From positions 1-33,444 of the forward strand of contig JAFGOQ010000203.1 of the NCBI GenBank assembly GCA_016926405.1: a DNA stretch of 33,444 nt. Reading direction: 5' to 3'. Source of the DNA: Bacteroidales bacterium (GTDB taxonomy: Bacteria; Bacteroidota; Bacteroidia; Bacteroidales; UBA6680). Positions within the stretch are counted from its first letter, which is position 1; every line of letters starts with the position of its first letter. A program made the position numbers and the translations under genes. The notes beneath the pieces were generated by a model. It had not been told where the DNA came from. It ran no database searches and worked only from the letters and a program-made list of their open reading frames with translations. Of the stretch, positions 1-7,486 are shown one piece after another.

Positions 1-2
1 AA

Positions 3-752
3 ATAAGCGTAGTCTTTATAGTTTTAATAGTTGTTGTTTTAACAATAATAATTGGGTTTACCTTTCTTCTATACAGAAACTTTGCCGACAGAATCATTAG
101 AGAAAAAAATAAAGCACACCTGATTGAAATTCAACACCAAAAAAAATTATTACAAGAGAGCGTAAAGGCTCAGGAAGAAGAGCGCGAACAGATAGCCATC
201 AGGTTACACGACGATATTGGCAATAAACTAAACGTACTTTCGGTATGGCTTAATAATCCAAATGCTTGGAATAGCGAACGATCAAAAGAAATAATATTAA
301 AGCAAATTCCCGATTTAATTGAGACTACACGAAACATTTCGCACTCACTATACCCCGTAAATCTGGAACGTTTTGGACTGATTCAAACAATAGAAGATTT
401 AGTAAATAATATCGAAGAATCACTAAAAATACGATTAATAATTACATCCAAATACCAACCACGAAATATTTCTGTTGAAGTACAGATTTACAGAATAATT
501 CAGGAATTTTTAAGTAATGTATTAAAACATTCGCAGGCTACTACTATGCACATATACTTGCGCGACTCGTCTAACTCACTTTCTTTAATATTAGCCGACA
601 ATGGCAAAGGCTTTGACGTTAACGCTATAAAAAAAGGCATGGGCGTTAGAAATATTGAATTAAGAGCAAGTTCAATGAATGCTACTTTTAAATGGAAAAG
701 TACTATTAGTAAAGGATGCAGAATTATCATATCTTTGCCGAAGCATGGATAA
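3..752 (+). CDS. Sensor histidine kinase, NarL/DesK type (HPK7), 5' end outside window
   Basis: The open frame runs in from the left edge. The first codons (about 2-24) encode one hydrophobic membrane segment, followed by a charged, probably coiled-coil stretch. The HisKA_3 dimerisation box follows, with the phospho-acceptor His in LHDDIG at visible codon 69 (bases 207-209). A HATPase_c domain comes next, with the N-box in FLSNVLKHS and the G1 box DNGKGFD. It should autophosphorylate on that His and pass phosphate to the response regulator just downstream, whose ATG overlaps this gene's last 8 bases. The sensing part lies to the left of the window and cannot be judged; Bacteroidota kinases of this type often carry periplasmic TPR or beta-propeller sensors. 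The kinase assignment is secure, the stimulus is unknown. Confidence 0.93.
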   Translation: MSVVFIVLIVVVLTIIIGFTFLLYRNFADRIIREKNKAHLIEIQHQKKLLQESVKAQEEEREQIAIRLHDDIGNKLNVLSVWLNNPNAWNSERSKEIILKQIPDLIETTRNISHSLYPVNLERFGLIQTIEDLVNNIEESLKIRLIITSKYQPRNISVEVQIYRIIQEFLSNVLKHSQATTMHIYLRDSSNSLSLILADNGKGFDVNAIKKGMGVRNIELRASSMNATFKWKSTISKGCRIIISLPKHG

Positions 753-1425
753 TAATATAAAAATATCAATTGTTGACGACGAGTCTCTATTCTTAGAAGG
801 CTTATCGCTACTATTAGAAAATAATAAAGACTTATCTGTTGTATTAACAGCAACTAGTGGTGCCGAATTTATAAGTAAGCTATCAGAAACCCCACAAAAT
901 TACTTTCCAGAAATTGCTCTAGTAGATATTCAAATGAAACCTATGGATGGTTTTGAACTAGTGCAACTTTTAAAAACCGATTATCCCGATTTAAAAATTA
1001 TTATTCTTTCATCGCACTATAAACATGCCATGTTTGGTCATATGATTAAACTTGGAGTATCGGCTTTTTTACCTAAAAATGCAGGATTAGCACTTCTTAG
1101 CGAAGCAATAGAAAAAGTTCAAAAAACCGGAGTGTTTTTTACTAAGAACGACTATGAGATGATGTCTTCGTTCATTAAAAACAAATCGCAAACAAGGTAT
1201 TTGAATATCGAAGAAGATTTATCAGACAGAGAAAAAGAGATTCTTCAACTAATCTGTTCAGAGCTTACAAATCAAGAAATAGCTGATAAACTACACCTTA
1301 GTAAGCGAACTGTAGAGAGTCATAGACAACGTATTTTAGATAAAATTGGAGCTAAAAATACTGCCGGACTTGTTGTTTTTGCTATCTCAAACGAAATATA
1401 TACTCCCAACAACAAATTTTTCTAA
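745..1425 (+). CDS. LuxR/NarL-family response regulator
   Basis: A 226-residue two-domain regulator. The receiver domain covers residues 5-125, with acidic pocket D11/D12, phospho-acceptor D61 in LVDIQMKPMDG, and the conserved Lys in FLPKNAG. A GerE/LuxR helix-turn-helix follows at about 160-222 (LSDREKEILQL, NQEIADKLHLSKRTVESH). The ATG at 745 is chosen because MDNNIKISIVDDES is the normal receiver beginning. The upstream in-frame ATG at 679 would add 22 residues lying inside the kinase gene. The start overlaps the kinase stop by 8 bases (ATGGATAA), which suggests translational coupling. It is therefore the partner of the upstream kinase and should bind DNA as a dimer once phosphorylated. 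Target genes cannot be read from the sequence. Confidence 0.95.
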   Translation: MDNNIKISIVDDESLFLEGLSLLLENNKDLSVVLTATSGAEFISKLSETPQNYFPEIALVDIQMKPMDGFELVQLLKTDYPDLKIIILSSHYKHAMFGHMIKLGVSAFLPKNAGLALLSEAIEKVQKTGVFFTKNDYEMMSSFIKNKSQTRYLNIEEDLSDREKEILQLICSELTNQEIADKLHLSKRTVESHRQRILDKIGAKNTAGLVVFAISNEIYTPNNKFF

Positions 1426-1488
1426 TACCGTATAAATACGTAATAGTAAAATTGGTAATTAATGCTGTTTAACGTACTAGCGTTATTT

Positions 1489-1520
1489 CATAAGTTTGTC
1501 GTGTTCAAAAGAAACTTATG
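1489..1520. other. Inverted repeat between regulator and small gene
   Basis: CATAAGTTT (1489-1497) is the exact reverse complement of AAACTTATG (1512-1520), giving a 9-bp stem and a 14-nt loop. There is no T-run on either side, so it does not look like an intrinsic terminator. It could be a weak terminator-like structure after the response regulator gene, or an operator 37 bp before the next start codon. Confidence 0.4.
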
Positions 1521-1557
1521 ATTACAAATTGTAGATAGCATTATAAATTTTATTGTT

Positions 1558-1848
1558 ATGATATTAAAAAGGGAAGACCATCATTATAGCAACATTACGA
1601 AACCGAAATTAGACCAAATTCTGAATAAATTTAAAGAAAATGGGGCTTCGGTTGATGGAAATAATCCATGGAACGTAAATCTACACAACCAAGGTATTAA
1701 GATAAAAATATCGTGGTACGAAAGCCATTCAAGTATAACTATTTCTATTACAGGAAAAGACTTTTATGTTACTGCATCTAGGATATGGGAGTGTATAGAT
1801 ACTCTTGTAAATCATATAACAAACCTTATTGAGGCAGAAGCAAATTAG
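1558..1848 (+). CDS. Small conserved-looking protein of unknown function (96 aa)
   Basis: A 96-residue, probably cytosolic protein with no signal peptide and no membrane segment. The N-terminal third is charged and helical. The middle has GNNPWNVNLHNQGIKIK, then a beta-rich stretch (ISWYESHSSITISIT), then a Trp/Tyr-rich helix (FYVTASRIWECIDTLVNHI). The clustering of Trp and Gly with alternating strands suggests a real folded alpha/beta domain. I believe similar short hypothetical proteins exist in Proteobacteria, but this is memory and not a database result. It is followed by a strong terminator (1905-1956), which supports a monocistronic gene. No function is proposed. Confidence 0.65.
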   Translation: MILKREDHHYSNITKPKLDQILNKFKENGASVDGNNPWNVNLHNQGIKIKISWYESHSSITISITGKDFYVTASRIWECIDTLVNHITNLIEAEAN

Positions 1849-1904
1849 CACTAAAGATTTTAACAAAGTATAATAAGAGCTGTTGAGCAAGTAAACAAAC
1901 CACT

Positions 1905-1956
1905 GTTCCGTAATTTTTCGACGCAGGTATTCCTAAAATTACGGAACCTTTTTTTT
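1905..1956 (+). terminator. Intrinsic terminator after the 96-aa gene
   Basis: GTTCCGTAATTTT (1905-1917) pairs perfectly with AAAATTACGGAAC (1935-1947), a 13-bp stem. One C and then a run of eight T (1949-1956) follow. This is a textbook + strand terminator 56 bp after the stop codon. Confidence 0.85.
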
Positions 1957-2012
1957 ACATGATAATAAAAGAACTAGATACAATTCACCCTTAACATCTT
2001 ATTTTAATTCCC

Positions 2013-2050
2013 AAAAAGCTACCTAGACTTTTAGTCAAAGGTAGCTTTTA
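2013..2050. terminator. Second hairpin, possibly a bidirectional terminator
   Basis: AAAAGCTACCT (2014-2024) pairs with AGGTAGCTTTT (2039-2049), an 11-bp stem, and an inner GACT/AGTC can extend it. The A-run on the left and T-run on the right are short but would serve either strand. With no gene between it and the previous terminator its role is uncertain. Confidence 0.5.
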
Positions 2051-2176
2051 GTAAAGCGCAACAATTAACAATACTCTCTGATAGAAACCAAAATATACTG
2101 GTCAAACCAAAAAAGCATAAGATATAACACTATACACACTGAACAAGTAAATATTTAATGGATTTTGAAAACAATT

Positions 2177-3139
2177 ATGAACAAATATTTGAAATGGTTC
2201 TCTTCATTCGGTAATAAAAAACTCGATTTATCACTATTCATAACAGAACAATGTAATTTCAGATGCTTATATTGTTACGAGAATTTTAAATTTGGAAATA
2301 TGCCTTCTGATTTAATTGCCGGAGTTAAAAATCTGATTCTTAACAAAATTAACACTCTCGAAATTCTAAACATATCTTTTTTAGGTGGGGAGCCGTTATT
2401 AAATAAAGCGGCCATTTATGAAATATCGAGATGGGCTTCAGAAACATGTAGCAAGCATAATATTAAATACACAGCCAACATAGCTACTAATGGTTTTTTA
2501 CTAAACGAAGAGACATTTAACGAACTAATTAAAAGCAATATTACATCGTTCCAAATAACTCTTGATGGAGAAAAACAGATGCACAATGAATTACGTCAAA
2601 CAGTAAACTACGAAAATACTTTCGATAAAATTTATTCAAATATTATTATGATGTCTAAATCAAATAATAATTTCAATTGCAATATTCTATTTAACATCAC
2701 CCATGCTAATTATAATTCAGTTTTATCATTTATAATAAACTACACAGCACCATTTAAAGGGGATAAAAGATTCACATTCCATTTCCATCCTTTTTTCGAT
2801 ATGGTAAAACTTAACATTCCTAGAAACAAAGAGCGACAGATGCTGATTAAATCATCAAAAAAAGAAGGTTTAAAATACAATTTTACAACAGAAAAAATCC
2901 ACCACCACTACTGTAAAAAAGATAATTATACTATTAGGGCAAACGGAAAAATTCAAAAATACCCTGCAACTATTGACGATGATAATTATGGCATTGGCAA
3001 TCTGGAAAATAATGGCACTTTAAATATTAATCATAAAAAGCTTAAAGAATGGTTTTCGTCATATAAGGAGTTCAATTATTTGAATCCTTCAACAAATAGA
3101 ACATCAACAAACAGACAACACATAAAAGTATGCTACTAA
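2177..3139 (+). CDS. Radical SAM enzyme, SPASM-like region incomplete (possible peptide maturase remnant)
   Basis: About 320 residues from ATG 2177; an in-frame TTG at 2165 would add four. The radical SAM cluster motif CNFRCLYC (C26, C30, C33) is intact, as is GGEP (70-73), so SAM binding and the 4Fe-4S cluster are plausible. The C-terminal third has the look of a SPASM region: HHYCKKDN, an ANGKIQKYP segment, then GIGNLENNG. In the usual family pattern the position after 'iqk' is a cluster Cys; here it is Tyr. The terminal Cys-rich stretch (C..C...C.G.C) is absent: the frame ends in NRQHIKVCY and a terminator follows within 40 bp. Relatives in Bacteroidota modify ribosomal peptides and sit next to precursor and export genes; none are here. 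Either an orphan enzyme or a decayed one. Confidence 0.8.
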   Translation: MNKYLKWFSSFGNKKLDLSLFITEQCNFRCLYCYENFKFGNMPSDLIAGVKNLILNKINTLEILNISFLGGEPLLNKAAIYEISRWASETCSKHNIKYTANIATNGFLLNEETFNELIKSNITSFQITLDGEKQMHNELRQTVNYENTFDKIYSNIIMMSKSNNNFNCNILFNITHANYNSVLSFIINYTAPFKGDKRFTFHFHPFFDMVKLNIPRNKERQMLIKSSKKEGLKYNFTTEKIHHHYCKKDNYTIRANGKIQKYPATIDDDNYGIGNLENNGTLNINHKKLKEWFSSYKEFNYLNPSTNRTSTNRQHIKVCY

Positions 3140-3177
3140 AAACTCGATTCTGATAAACTATAATAATATTATAGCAA

Positions 3178-3215
3178 AAAAAACTGCCTAAGATTTTAAC
3201 CTAAGGCAGTTTTTT
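3178..3215. terminator. Bidirectional terminator between convergent genes
   Basis: AAAAAACTGCCT (3178-3189) pairs with AGGCAGTTTTTT (3204-3215), with an A-run on the left and T-run on the right. It lies between the + strand radical SAM gene and the - strand deiminase gene, so it can end both transcripts. Confidence 0.8.
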
Positions 3216-3233
3216 GCATACATATATATTTTT

Positions 3234-4748
3234 TTATTCTACAGTACTAAATGAATATAAACCATAAGGAGCGGTACGTGGCATAGTCTCTGTTTTTCCA
3301 GAAGCACTAGTTGCCGAAACATAATATTCATACGATAAACCTGCTGCTAACTCAGGTAATTCGGCATAAAAGTAAAAATCTTTTTCGCTTTGCATAAGTG
3401 GTAATTTAGTCCACTCCGAAGCACCTTTTTCGCGGTAGTTAACAAATAGCTCGTCGGCCATTAATCCTTTATTACTATAGTCAATAATATTAACCTCAAT
3501 TTTGCGACTATCGCCATTTACAATCTCTTTGTTCAAACGATTAACCGAAAGATAAAGCATTTCTCTATCCCACATAGCACGAGTACGACAGTGAAGAGCA
3601 TCCCCATCGTTCCAACCATGTCCATGAGGACGATGTGCTCTAGCTCTTGGATCAAGAATTGGTTCGGCATCAACATCGTAAATAAAACCTTTAACAGTAT
3701 AACCAGGCATTGCCTCTTCCCATTGTCTAAGAGCAATTGAGTCTCCAGGAATACGGAACATAGGCATATAAATTGTTTTACCGTTAATCAACGAGTTTGA
3801 ATAAGCTGCCAACCTCTCGCCATCGTAGCGGTATGTATTAAGAGTTAGAATTTGATATGGACGTCCATAGCAGTTAGTCATCTTCGACAATTCCTCGTCT
3901 ACAATACGTTTATATTCCGCATAGTCTTTATGATCTACAGGCGGCTCCATAACAAAAAGACGCTCTTCGTCAAGCATTTTCAAATAACAATCGATATGTT
4001 GAATACTTCTCTCTTCGAAGTTTGACATAATAGTATAATTATTTATGCTAAGAAGCTTTTTATTCTCGGCAAAAAACTGCTCGGCACTAACACCAATATG
4101 CTTACACTCGTTAAGAATAATACATGTTGAAATAGCATTTCCTCTACCATCGGTAAAAACATTTCCTCCTGTAAAAGTGTAAGGAAGCTTAATCATAGGA
4201 GCATTAATATGCTTTCCTATACTGTCAGGAGCATTGTCTTCCTCCAATGTAAGAACAAGTTCTTCTTCGCCTGTCTCTGGATTAATGTTTACATCATTAA
4301 TAAACTCAAGCGGAGCATCGCATGCTGGCCCAGAAACAGGAGTTGCCCACTCATATTCACCATCGGCAAGATGCATCTCTCCTTTAGGAGTGAATACAGC
4401 AAATGGACCCCAATCACGTAACCACCATGAGTCTGATCCCTGAGGAGCAATAATAAACTCAACATTTGTCAAGTCAATATTCCATTTTGTATACCACTTA
4501 ATAGCCTCTTGCTTTTCTTGCTCGTTAGGTACCATGGTATATAATTTACCATCTTTAGCAAGCTCAATAACTAAGTTATGAGGAATATCTAAAGGCCAAG
4601 CTATAATTGTACCTATTGTTGGTTCCCATTCGGCAGCTATACGGTTGGTAGCATGCTTAATCTCTGGCTGCATAATAATTTTGCTTTTACACGAGCTAAA
4701 TGCTAAAGCAATAAAAATCAGAGCAATTGTAATGTTCTTAATTCTCAT
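3234..4748 (-). CDS. Peptidylarginine deiminase family lipoprotein (PPAD/agmatine deiminase fold)
   Basis: A 504-residue exported protein. A lipoprotein signal (LAFSSC, lipid Cys at 20) is followed by a guanidino-modifying catalytic domain of the Porph_PAD type. Candidate catalytic residues are all present: D112 in LRDWGPF, H251 and D253 in IQHIDCYLKM, N318 in YSNSLI and the nucleophile C387 in GDALHCRT. An immunoglobulin-like domain follows (about 415-504, ending FSTVE), as in Porphyromonas gingivalis PPAD. Unlike secreted PPAD there is no type IX sorting domain after it; the protein is instead predicted to be lipid-anchored. The family converts arginine or agmatine-like guanidines to citrulline-like ureido products plus ammonia; protein versus small-molecule substrate cannot be settled by eye. 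The GDALHCRT block and the Ig-like tail favour the PPAD branch. It is monocistronic between terminators. Confidence 0.88.
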   Translation of the reverse strand: MRIKNITIALIFIALAFSSCKSKIIMQPEIKHATNRIAAEWEPTIGTIIAWPLDIPHNLVIELAKDGKLYTMVPNEQEKQEAIKWYTKWNIDLTNVEFIIAPQGSDSWWLRDWGPFAVFTPKGEMHLADGEYEWATPVSGPACDAPLEFINDVNINPETGEEELVLTLEEDNAPDSIGKHINAPMIKLPYTFTGGNVFTDGRGNAISTCIILNECKHIGVSAEQFFAENKKLLSINNYTIMSNFEERSIQHIDCYLKMLDEERLFVMEPPVDHKDYAEYKRIVDEELSKMTNCYGRPYQILTLNTYRYDGERLAAYSNSLINGKTIYMPMFRIPGDSIALRQWEEAMPGYTVKGFIYDVDAEPILDPRARAHRPHGHGWNDGDALHCRTRAMWDREMLYLSVNRLNKEIVNGDSRKIEVNIIDYSNKGLMADELFVNYREKGASEWTKLPLMQSEKDFYFYAELPELAAGLSYEYYVSATSASGKTETMPRTAPYGLYSFSTVE

Positions 4749-4804
4749 AAAATTGTGTTTTTCAGTTAATTTTACTCAGTTTAGATTATATATACTTTAA
4801 ATGT

Positions 4805-4812
4805 CAAAAGTA
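4805..4812 (-). promoter_or_regulatory. Candidate -7 element of the deiminase gene
   Basis: Read on the - strand this is TACTTTTG, matching the Bacteroidota primary sigma -7 consensus TAnnTTTG, 57 bp before the start codon. No clear -33 TTTG sits at the expected 19-21 bp, so the call is weak. Confidence 0.35.
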
Positions 4813-5033
4813 TAATTTATAGTTCATTATAAAAATATTTTTTTTCAACAGAACCGTAATAAAATACAGAATAGAGTTATTTTTAATTATTAAAGAAAGA
4901 AAGAAAGCAACTATGGCTATAACAATATTGTTAATAAATAATTAAGAACATATCTACCTAATTTGTTTCTAAAATTGATTCTAATAGCTAATATCATTTA
5001 TAAACATTTGAAACTATAGAACCTTTTAATCTC

Positions 5034-5070
5034 AAAAAAAGATTTTACTTAACATTTAGAGTAAAAGTCT
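5034..5070 (-). terminator. Terminator of the phosphodiesterase gene
   Basis: On the - strand GACTTTTACT pairs with AGTAAAATC (one bulged base) across a loop of about ten bases, followed by seven T. It starts about 10 bp after the stop codon at 5080. Confidence 0.65.
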
Positions 5071-5079
5071 CAAAAAAAA

Positions 5080-5571
5080 TCATCGCTGTGCTTCCCAAAT
5101 TTCCAAATCTAAAATATTCCCTTTATCTACTTTAAACCTAACTGCCGTTTTTACATTATGAAAACCATTATTACCTGCTGCACCAGGATTTATATGCAAC
5201 AACTCGTACTTTTTATCATTCATAACCTTCAGAATATGAGAATGACCAGATATAAAAATCTTAGGCTTATACTTACTTATTAACTCTTTAGCCAATGCAG
5301 AATAACGACCAGGATATCCACCTATATGCATCATCAATATACCAACTCCATCAACCTCGTTATACTGATATTCGGGATACTGAATACGAATATATGAATT
5401 ATCAATATTTCCATAAACAGCAACTAGTTCACTTATCTTACATAAACAATCCGACACATCAACACTTCCAATATCGCCAGCATGCCATATTTGATCAATG
5501 TTTTCAAAAAATTTCTCAACTCGAGAATCAAGAAAAGAATGTGTATCAGAGATTAATCCTATTGTAGTCAT
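5080..5571 (-). CDS. YfcE/MJ0936-type metallophosphoesterase
   Basis: A 163-residue calcineurin-like phosphodiesterase, the usual length for this compact family. All metal-binding blocks are visible in order: SDTH (D9, H11), HAGD (D33), YGNID (N55), MHIGG (H82) and SGHSH (H110, H112), followed by the family's INPGAAG near the C-terminus. Members hydrolyse phosphodiesters such as bis-pNPP in vitro with Mn or similar metals; natural substrates are mostly unknown. It is cytosolic, with no signal peptide. It has its own terminator and lies about 100 bp downstream of the pseudouridine synthase gene, so it may be the last gene of that transcript or have its own promoter. Confidence 0.9.
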   Translation of the reverse strand: MTTIGLISDTHSFLDSRVEKFFENIDQIWHAGDIGSVDVSDCLCKISELVAVYGNIDNSYIRIQYPEYQYNEVDGVGILMMHIGGYPGRYSALAKELISKYKPKIFISGHSHILKVMNDKKYELLHINPGAAGNNGFHNVKTAVRFKVDKGNILDLEIWEAQR

Positions 5572-5671
5572 TACTGTTATTTAATTTATTGCTCCGAATT
5601 TATTTGATATTGTTTGTCAATTATTCAAACACATAATAGATATTAACAACTAACTTATAATTAGCAACTAT

Positions 5672-6376
5672 CTATTTAACCAACTGATTAAAATATTGAG
5701 GTGTTTCAGAATCGAAGGTCATAGTTTTTTTTGTGAATGGATGAACTAGTGTAATTGTTTTAGAGTGCAAAGCCAATCGTTTAACGGCTATTTTCTTATT
5801 TCCATATACTTTGTCTCCTGCTACAGGAAATCCTTTCTCGGAAAAATGTACACGTATCTGATTCTTACGTCCTGTAAACAAATCAACATCTAGCAAACTA
5901 AACCCTCGAGACTCTTTTATAACCTTATAACCTGTCTTAGAAAACTTACCCATTGTAGGATTACTAACTGAATAAACCCTATGAATACTATTTTCGGTAA
6001 GATAAGAAGATATTTCCCCTTCTTTATCTGGCAAAATACCCTCTACAACAGCAACATACTTTTTAGTAAAGTTTTGCCACTGCTCTTGAAGAAAGAACTT
6101 AACTTTTTCCGACTTAGCAAAAACTAACAACCCCGATGTTTCTCTATCTAAACGATGGACAATAAAAATTCTGTTTCTCGATTTTTGATTCCCTTTTTTT
6201 ACATAATCTGACAACAAAAAATAGGCTGTCTTCTCGCGCTCACGATCGCTTCCTATTGTAAGCAAACCATTTATCTTATCAACTACTATAATATCTCTAT
6301 CCTCATATATAATGGTTAACCCCTTAGGATTATGTCTATTTTTCTCTTTTTTAACATTTTGCTTATTATCTTCCAT
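5672..6376 (-). CDS. RluA-family RNA pseudouridine synthase
   Basis: 234 residues from ATG 6376; the longer frame to 6403 begins with TTG and would add nine residues, so the ATG is preferred. The catalytic motif HRLDRETSG has the nucleophilic Asp at 77. Other family blocks are IIVVDKINGLL, FAKSEK, KKYVAVVEG, the uridine-pocket stretch FTGRKNQIRVHF and GDKVYG, then LALHSKTITLVHP. There is no N-terminal S4 domain, as in RluA or TruC rather than RluC/RluD. It should isomerise specific uridines in rRNA or tRNA; the exact site cannot be assigned. The N-terminal 18 residues are a Lys/Asn-rich extension. Neighbours are unrelated single-gene housekeeping functions. Confidence 0.9.
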   Translation of the reverse strand: MEDNKQNVKKEKNRHNPKGLTIIYEDRDIIVVDKINGLLTIGSDREREKTAYFLLSDYVKKGNQKSRNRIFIVHRLDRETSGLLVFAKSEKVKFFLQEQWQNFTKKYVAVVEGILPDKEGEISSYLTENSIHRVYSVSNPTMGKFSKTGYKVIKESRGFSLLDVDLFTGRKNQIRVHFSEKGFPVAGDKVYGNKKIAVKRLALHSKTITLVHPFTKKTMTFDSETPQYFNQLVK

Positions 6377-6439
6377 CGATATATTTTTCTGTTTTAGCTG
6401 CAAATATCACTCTTTTATTTGTGCTGAATAAACTAATGT

Positions 6440-7405
6440 CTACTTTATTTTATTTATGAATAATTTAATAGCACGAACAACTTTCTCCTTAAACGATAGC
6501 TTTTCGGAAATGATAAACTCGTTTAAAACCTTTGCAAATTCAGGAGTTCGAAGATACCCATACGACTTATGTGGATTTTGCTTATTGTTTATTTGATAAT
6601 TATTTACCACTAAAAAATCTACAGGCGAAACACCTTTGTTATTTTCAGCAAAATCGTCGGATAGTTTGTAATTTAAAGCAACCATATCGGTAATATCAGA
6701 AAAATTACACCAATTATTAGTAACACTATCTGGAGTTTTTATTTGTTTAGGATTATCAATATTATGCTTCTTTTGCTGACCTGCAATATAACTGATAACA
6801 TTTGGAAGAGCCAAAGGCGATCCCATAGTAATAAAAGAATGAATTGGAATATTAGGCAACTCAAAACTTAAAACATTATATGCAATAATAGATCCCATTG
6901 AATGGCCAACAACCATTATTTTATCGTCTTTATGCTTTTTCAAAACATCAATTAATCGGCTATTAATTTTCGACTTTTCGCTGTTAGGAATAGTACTATC
7001 GCCTTTAAAATAGAGCTCTAAATCTTTAAAATATTTGTTTAATATTTTGTCGGTTATCGAAGAATAATTTAAACTCAAGTCGTCGTTAAGAAAAATATTA
7101 TTTAATTGACGGCTAATAAAGTCGACCACTTTTATTCGAGTTGAGTGATCTTCTGGAATAAATTTGTCGATAGCTTTAACATATTTCTCGTCAAGATAAT
7201 AATCTGTACCTTTATCCTCCTCTGAATCAGACAGAGGTCTATCGTAGGTAATGTCTGCCCAGTAAACTAACTCAAATTTGGGTAAATTAGATTTGTAACC
7301 ATAAGTCTCTAACCCTTCTACAATGGCTTGTTTCCACCATTTCTCTAACAAATCTTTTTCAGGCTTATTATCTAAACCGTGAATCCCTATTATTACGTTT
7401 GCCAT
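6440..7405 (-). CDS. Alpha/beta hydrolase (lipase/esterase-like)
   Basis: 321 residues, no signal peptide, so probably cytosolic. An oxyanion-type IIGIHG lies at residues 5-10. A nucleophile elbow GHSMGS gives Ser169, preceded by the usual strand KIMVV and followed by FITMGSPLALP, a pattern seen in PGAP1-like and lipase-like hydrolases. A later NPHKSY region (about 283) offers a candidate catalytic His. Between the first strand and the elbow is an unusually long, Asp/Lys-rich helical insertion (about 60-160) that would form a lid. The substrate is unknown; the neighbouring glycerophosphodiesterase makes a lipid ester possible, but that is inference. The 81-bp gap to the upstream gene allows either an operon or a separate promoter. 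Confidence 0.8.
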   Translation of the reverse strand: MANVIIGIHGLDNKPEKDLLEKWWKQAIVEGLETYGYKSNLPKFELVYWADITYDRPLSDSEEDKGTDYYLDEKYVKAIDKFIPEDHSTRIKVVDFISRQLNNIFLNDDLSLNYSSITDKILNKYFKDLELYFKGDSTIPNSEKSKINSRLIDVLKKHKDDKIMVVGHSMGSIIAYNVLSFELPNIPIHSFITMGSPLALPNVISYIAGQQKKHNIDNPKQIKTPDSVTNNWCNFSDITDMVALNYKLSDDFAENNKGVSPVDFLVVNNYQINNKQNPHKSYGYLRTPEFAKVLNEFIISEKLSFKEKVVRAIKLFINKIK

Positions 7406-7486
7406 TTATTAAATCATTTTTCTTAAAGAAACTTTTTGGGGATAGCCCAAATGCTGACAGCTAAACAAATTCATTTATCAAGAATA

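Larger units (their letters stand above)
1849..2176. other. Intergenic stretch with two hairpins, no gene seen
   Basis: This gap of about 330 bp holds the terminator of the small gene (1905-1956) and a second hairpin (2013-2049). The last 120 bp are AT-rich leader for the radical SAM gene. I looked for a short peptide gene that could be a substrate for that enzyme and found no convincing one. An 18-codon frame from ATG 2158 overlaps the enzyme's start and has no precursor-like features. Confidence 0.5.
4749..5079. other. Intergenic stretch upstream of the deiminase gene
   Basis: This AT-rich gap of 331 bp has no coding frame I would support. It contains a candidate -7 element for the deiminase gene (4805-4812), a perfect 12-bp palindrome AACAATATTGTT (4921-4932), a short AAAG-rich run (4895-4908) and the terminator of the next gene (5034-5070). 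Confidence 0.5.

Noticed and set aside
679-744. Longer N-terminus for the response regulator
   Set aside because: The extra 22 residues lie inside the kinase gene and precede the normal receiver beginning; ATG 745 is the natural start.
2158-2214. Short precursor peptide for the radical SAM enzyme
   Set aside because: The 18-codon frame overlaps the enzyme start, has no Gly-Gly leader or core-like residues, and appears to be chance.
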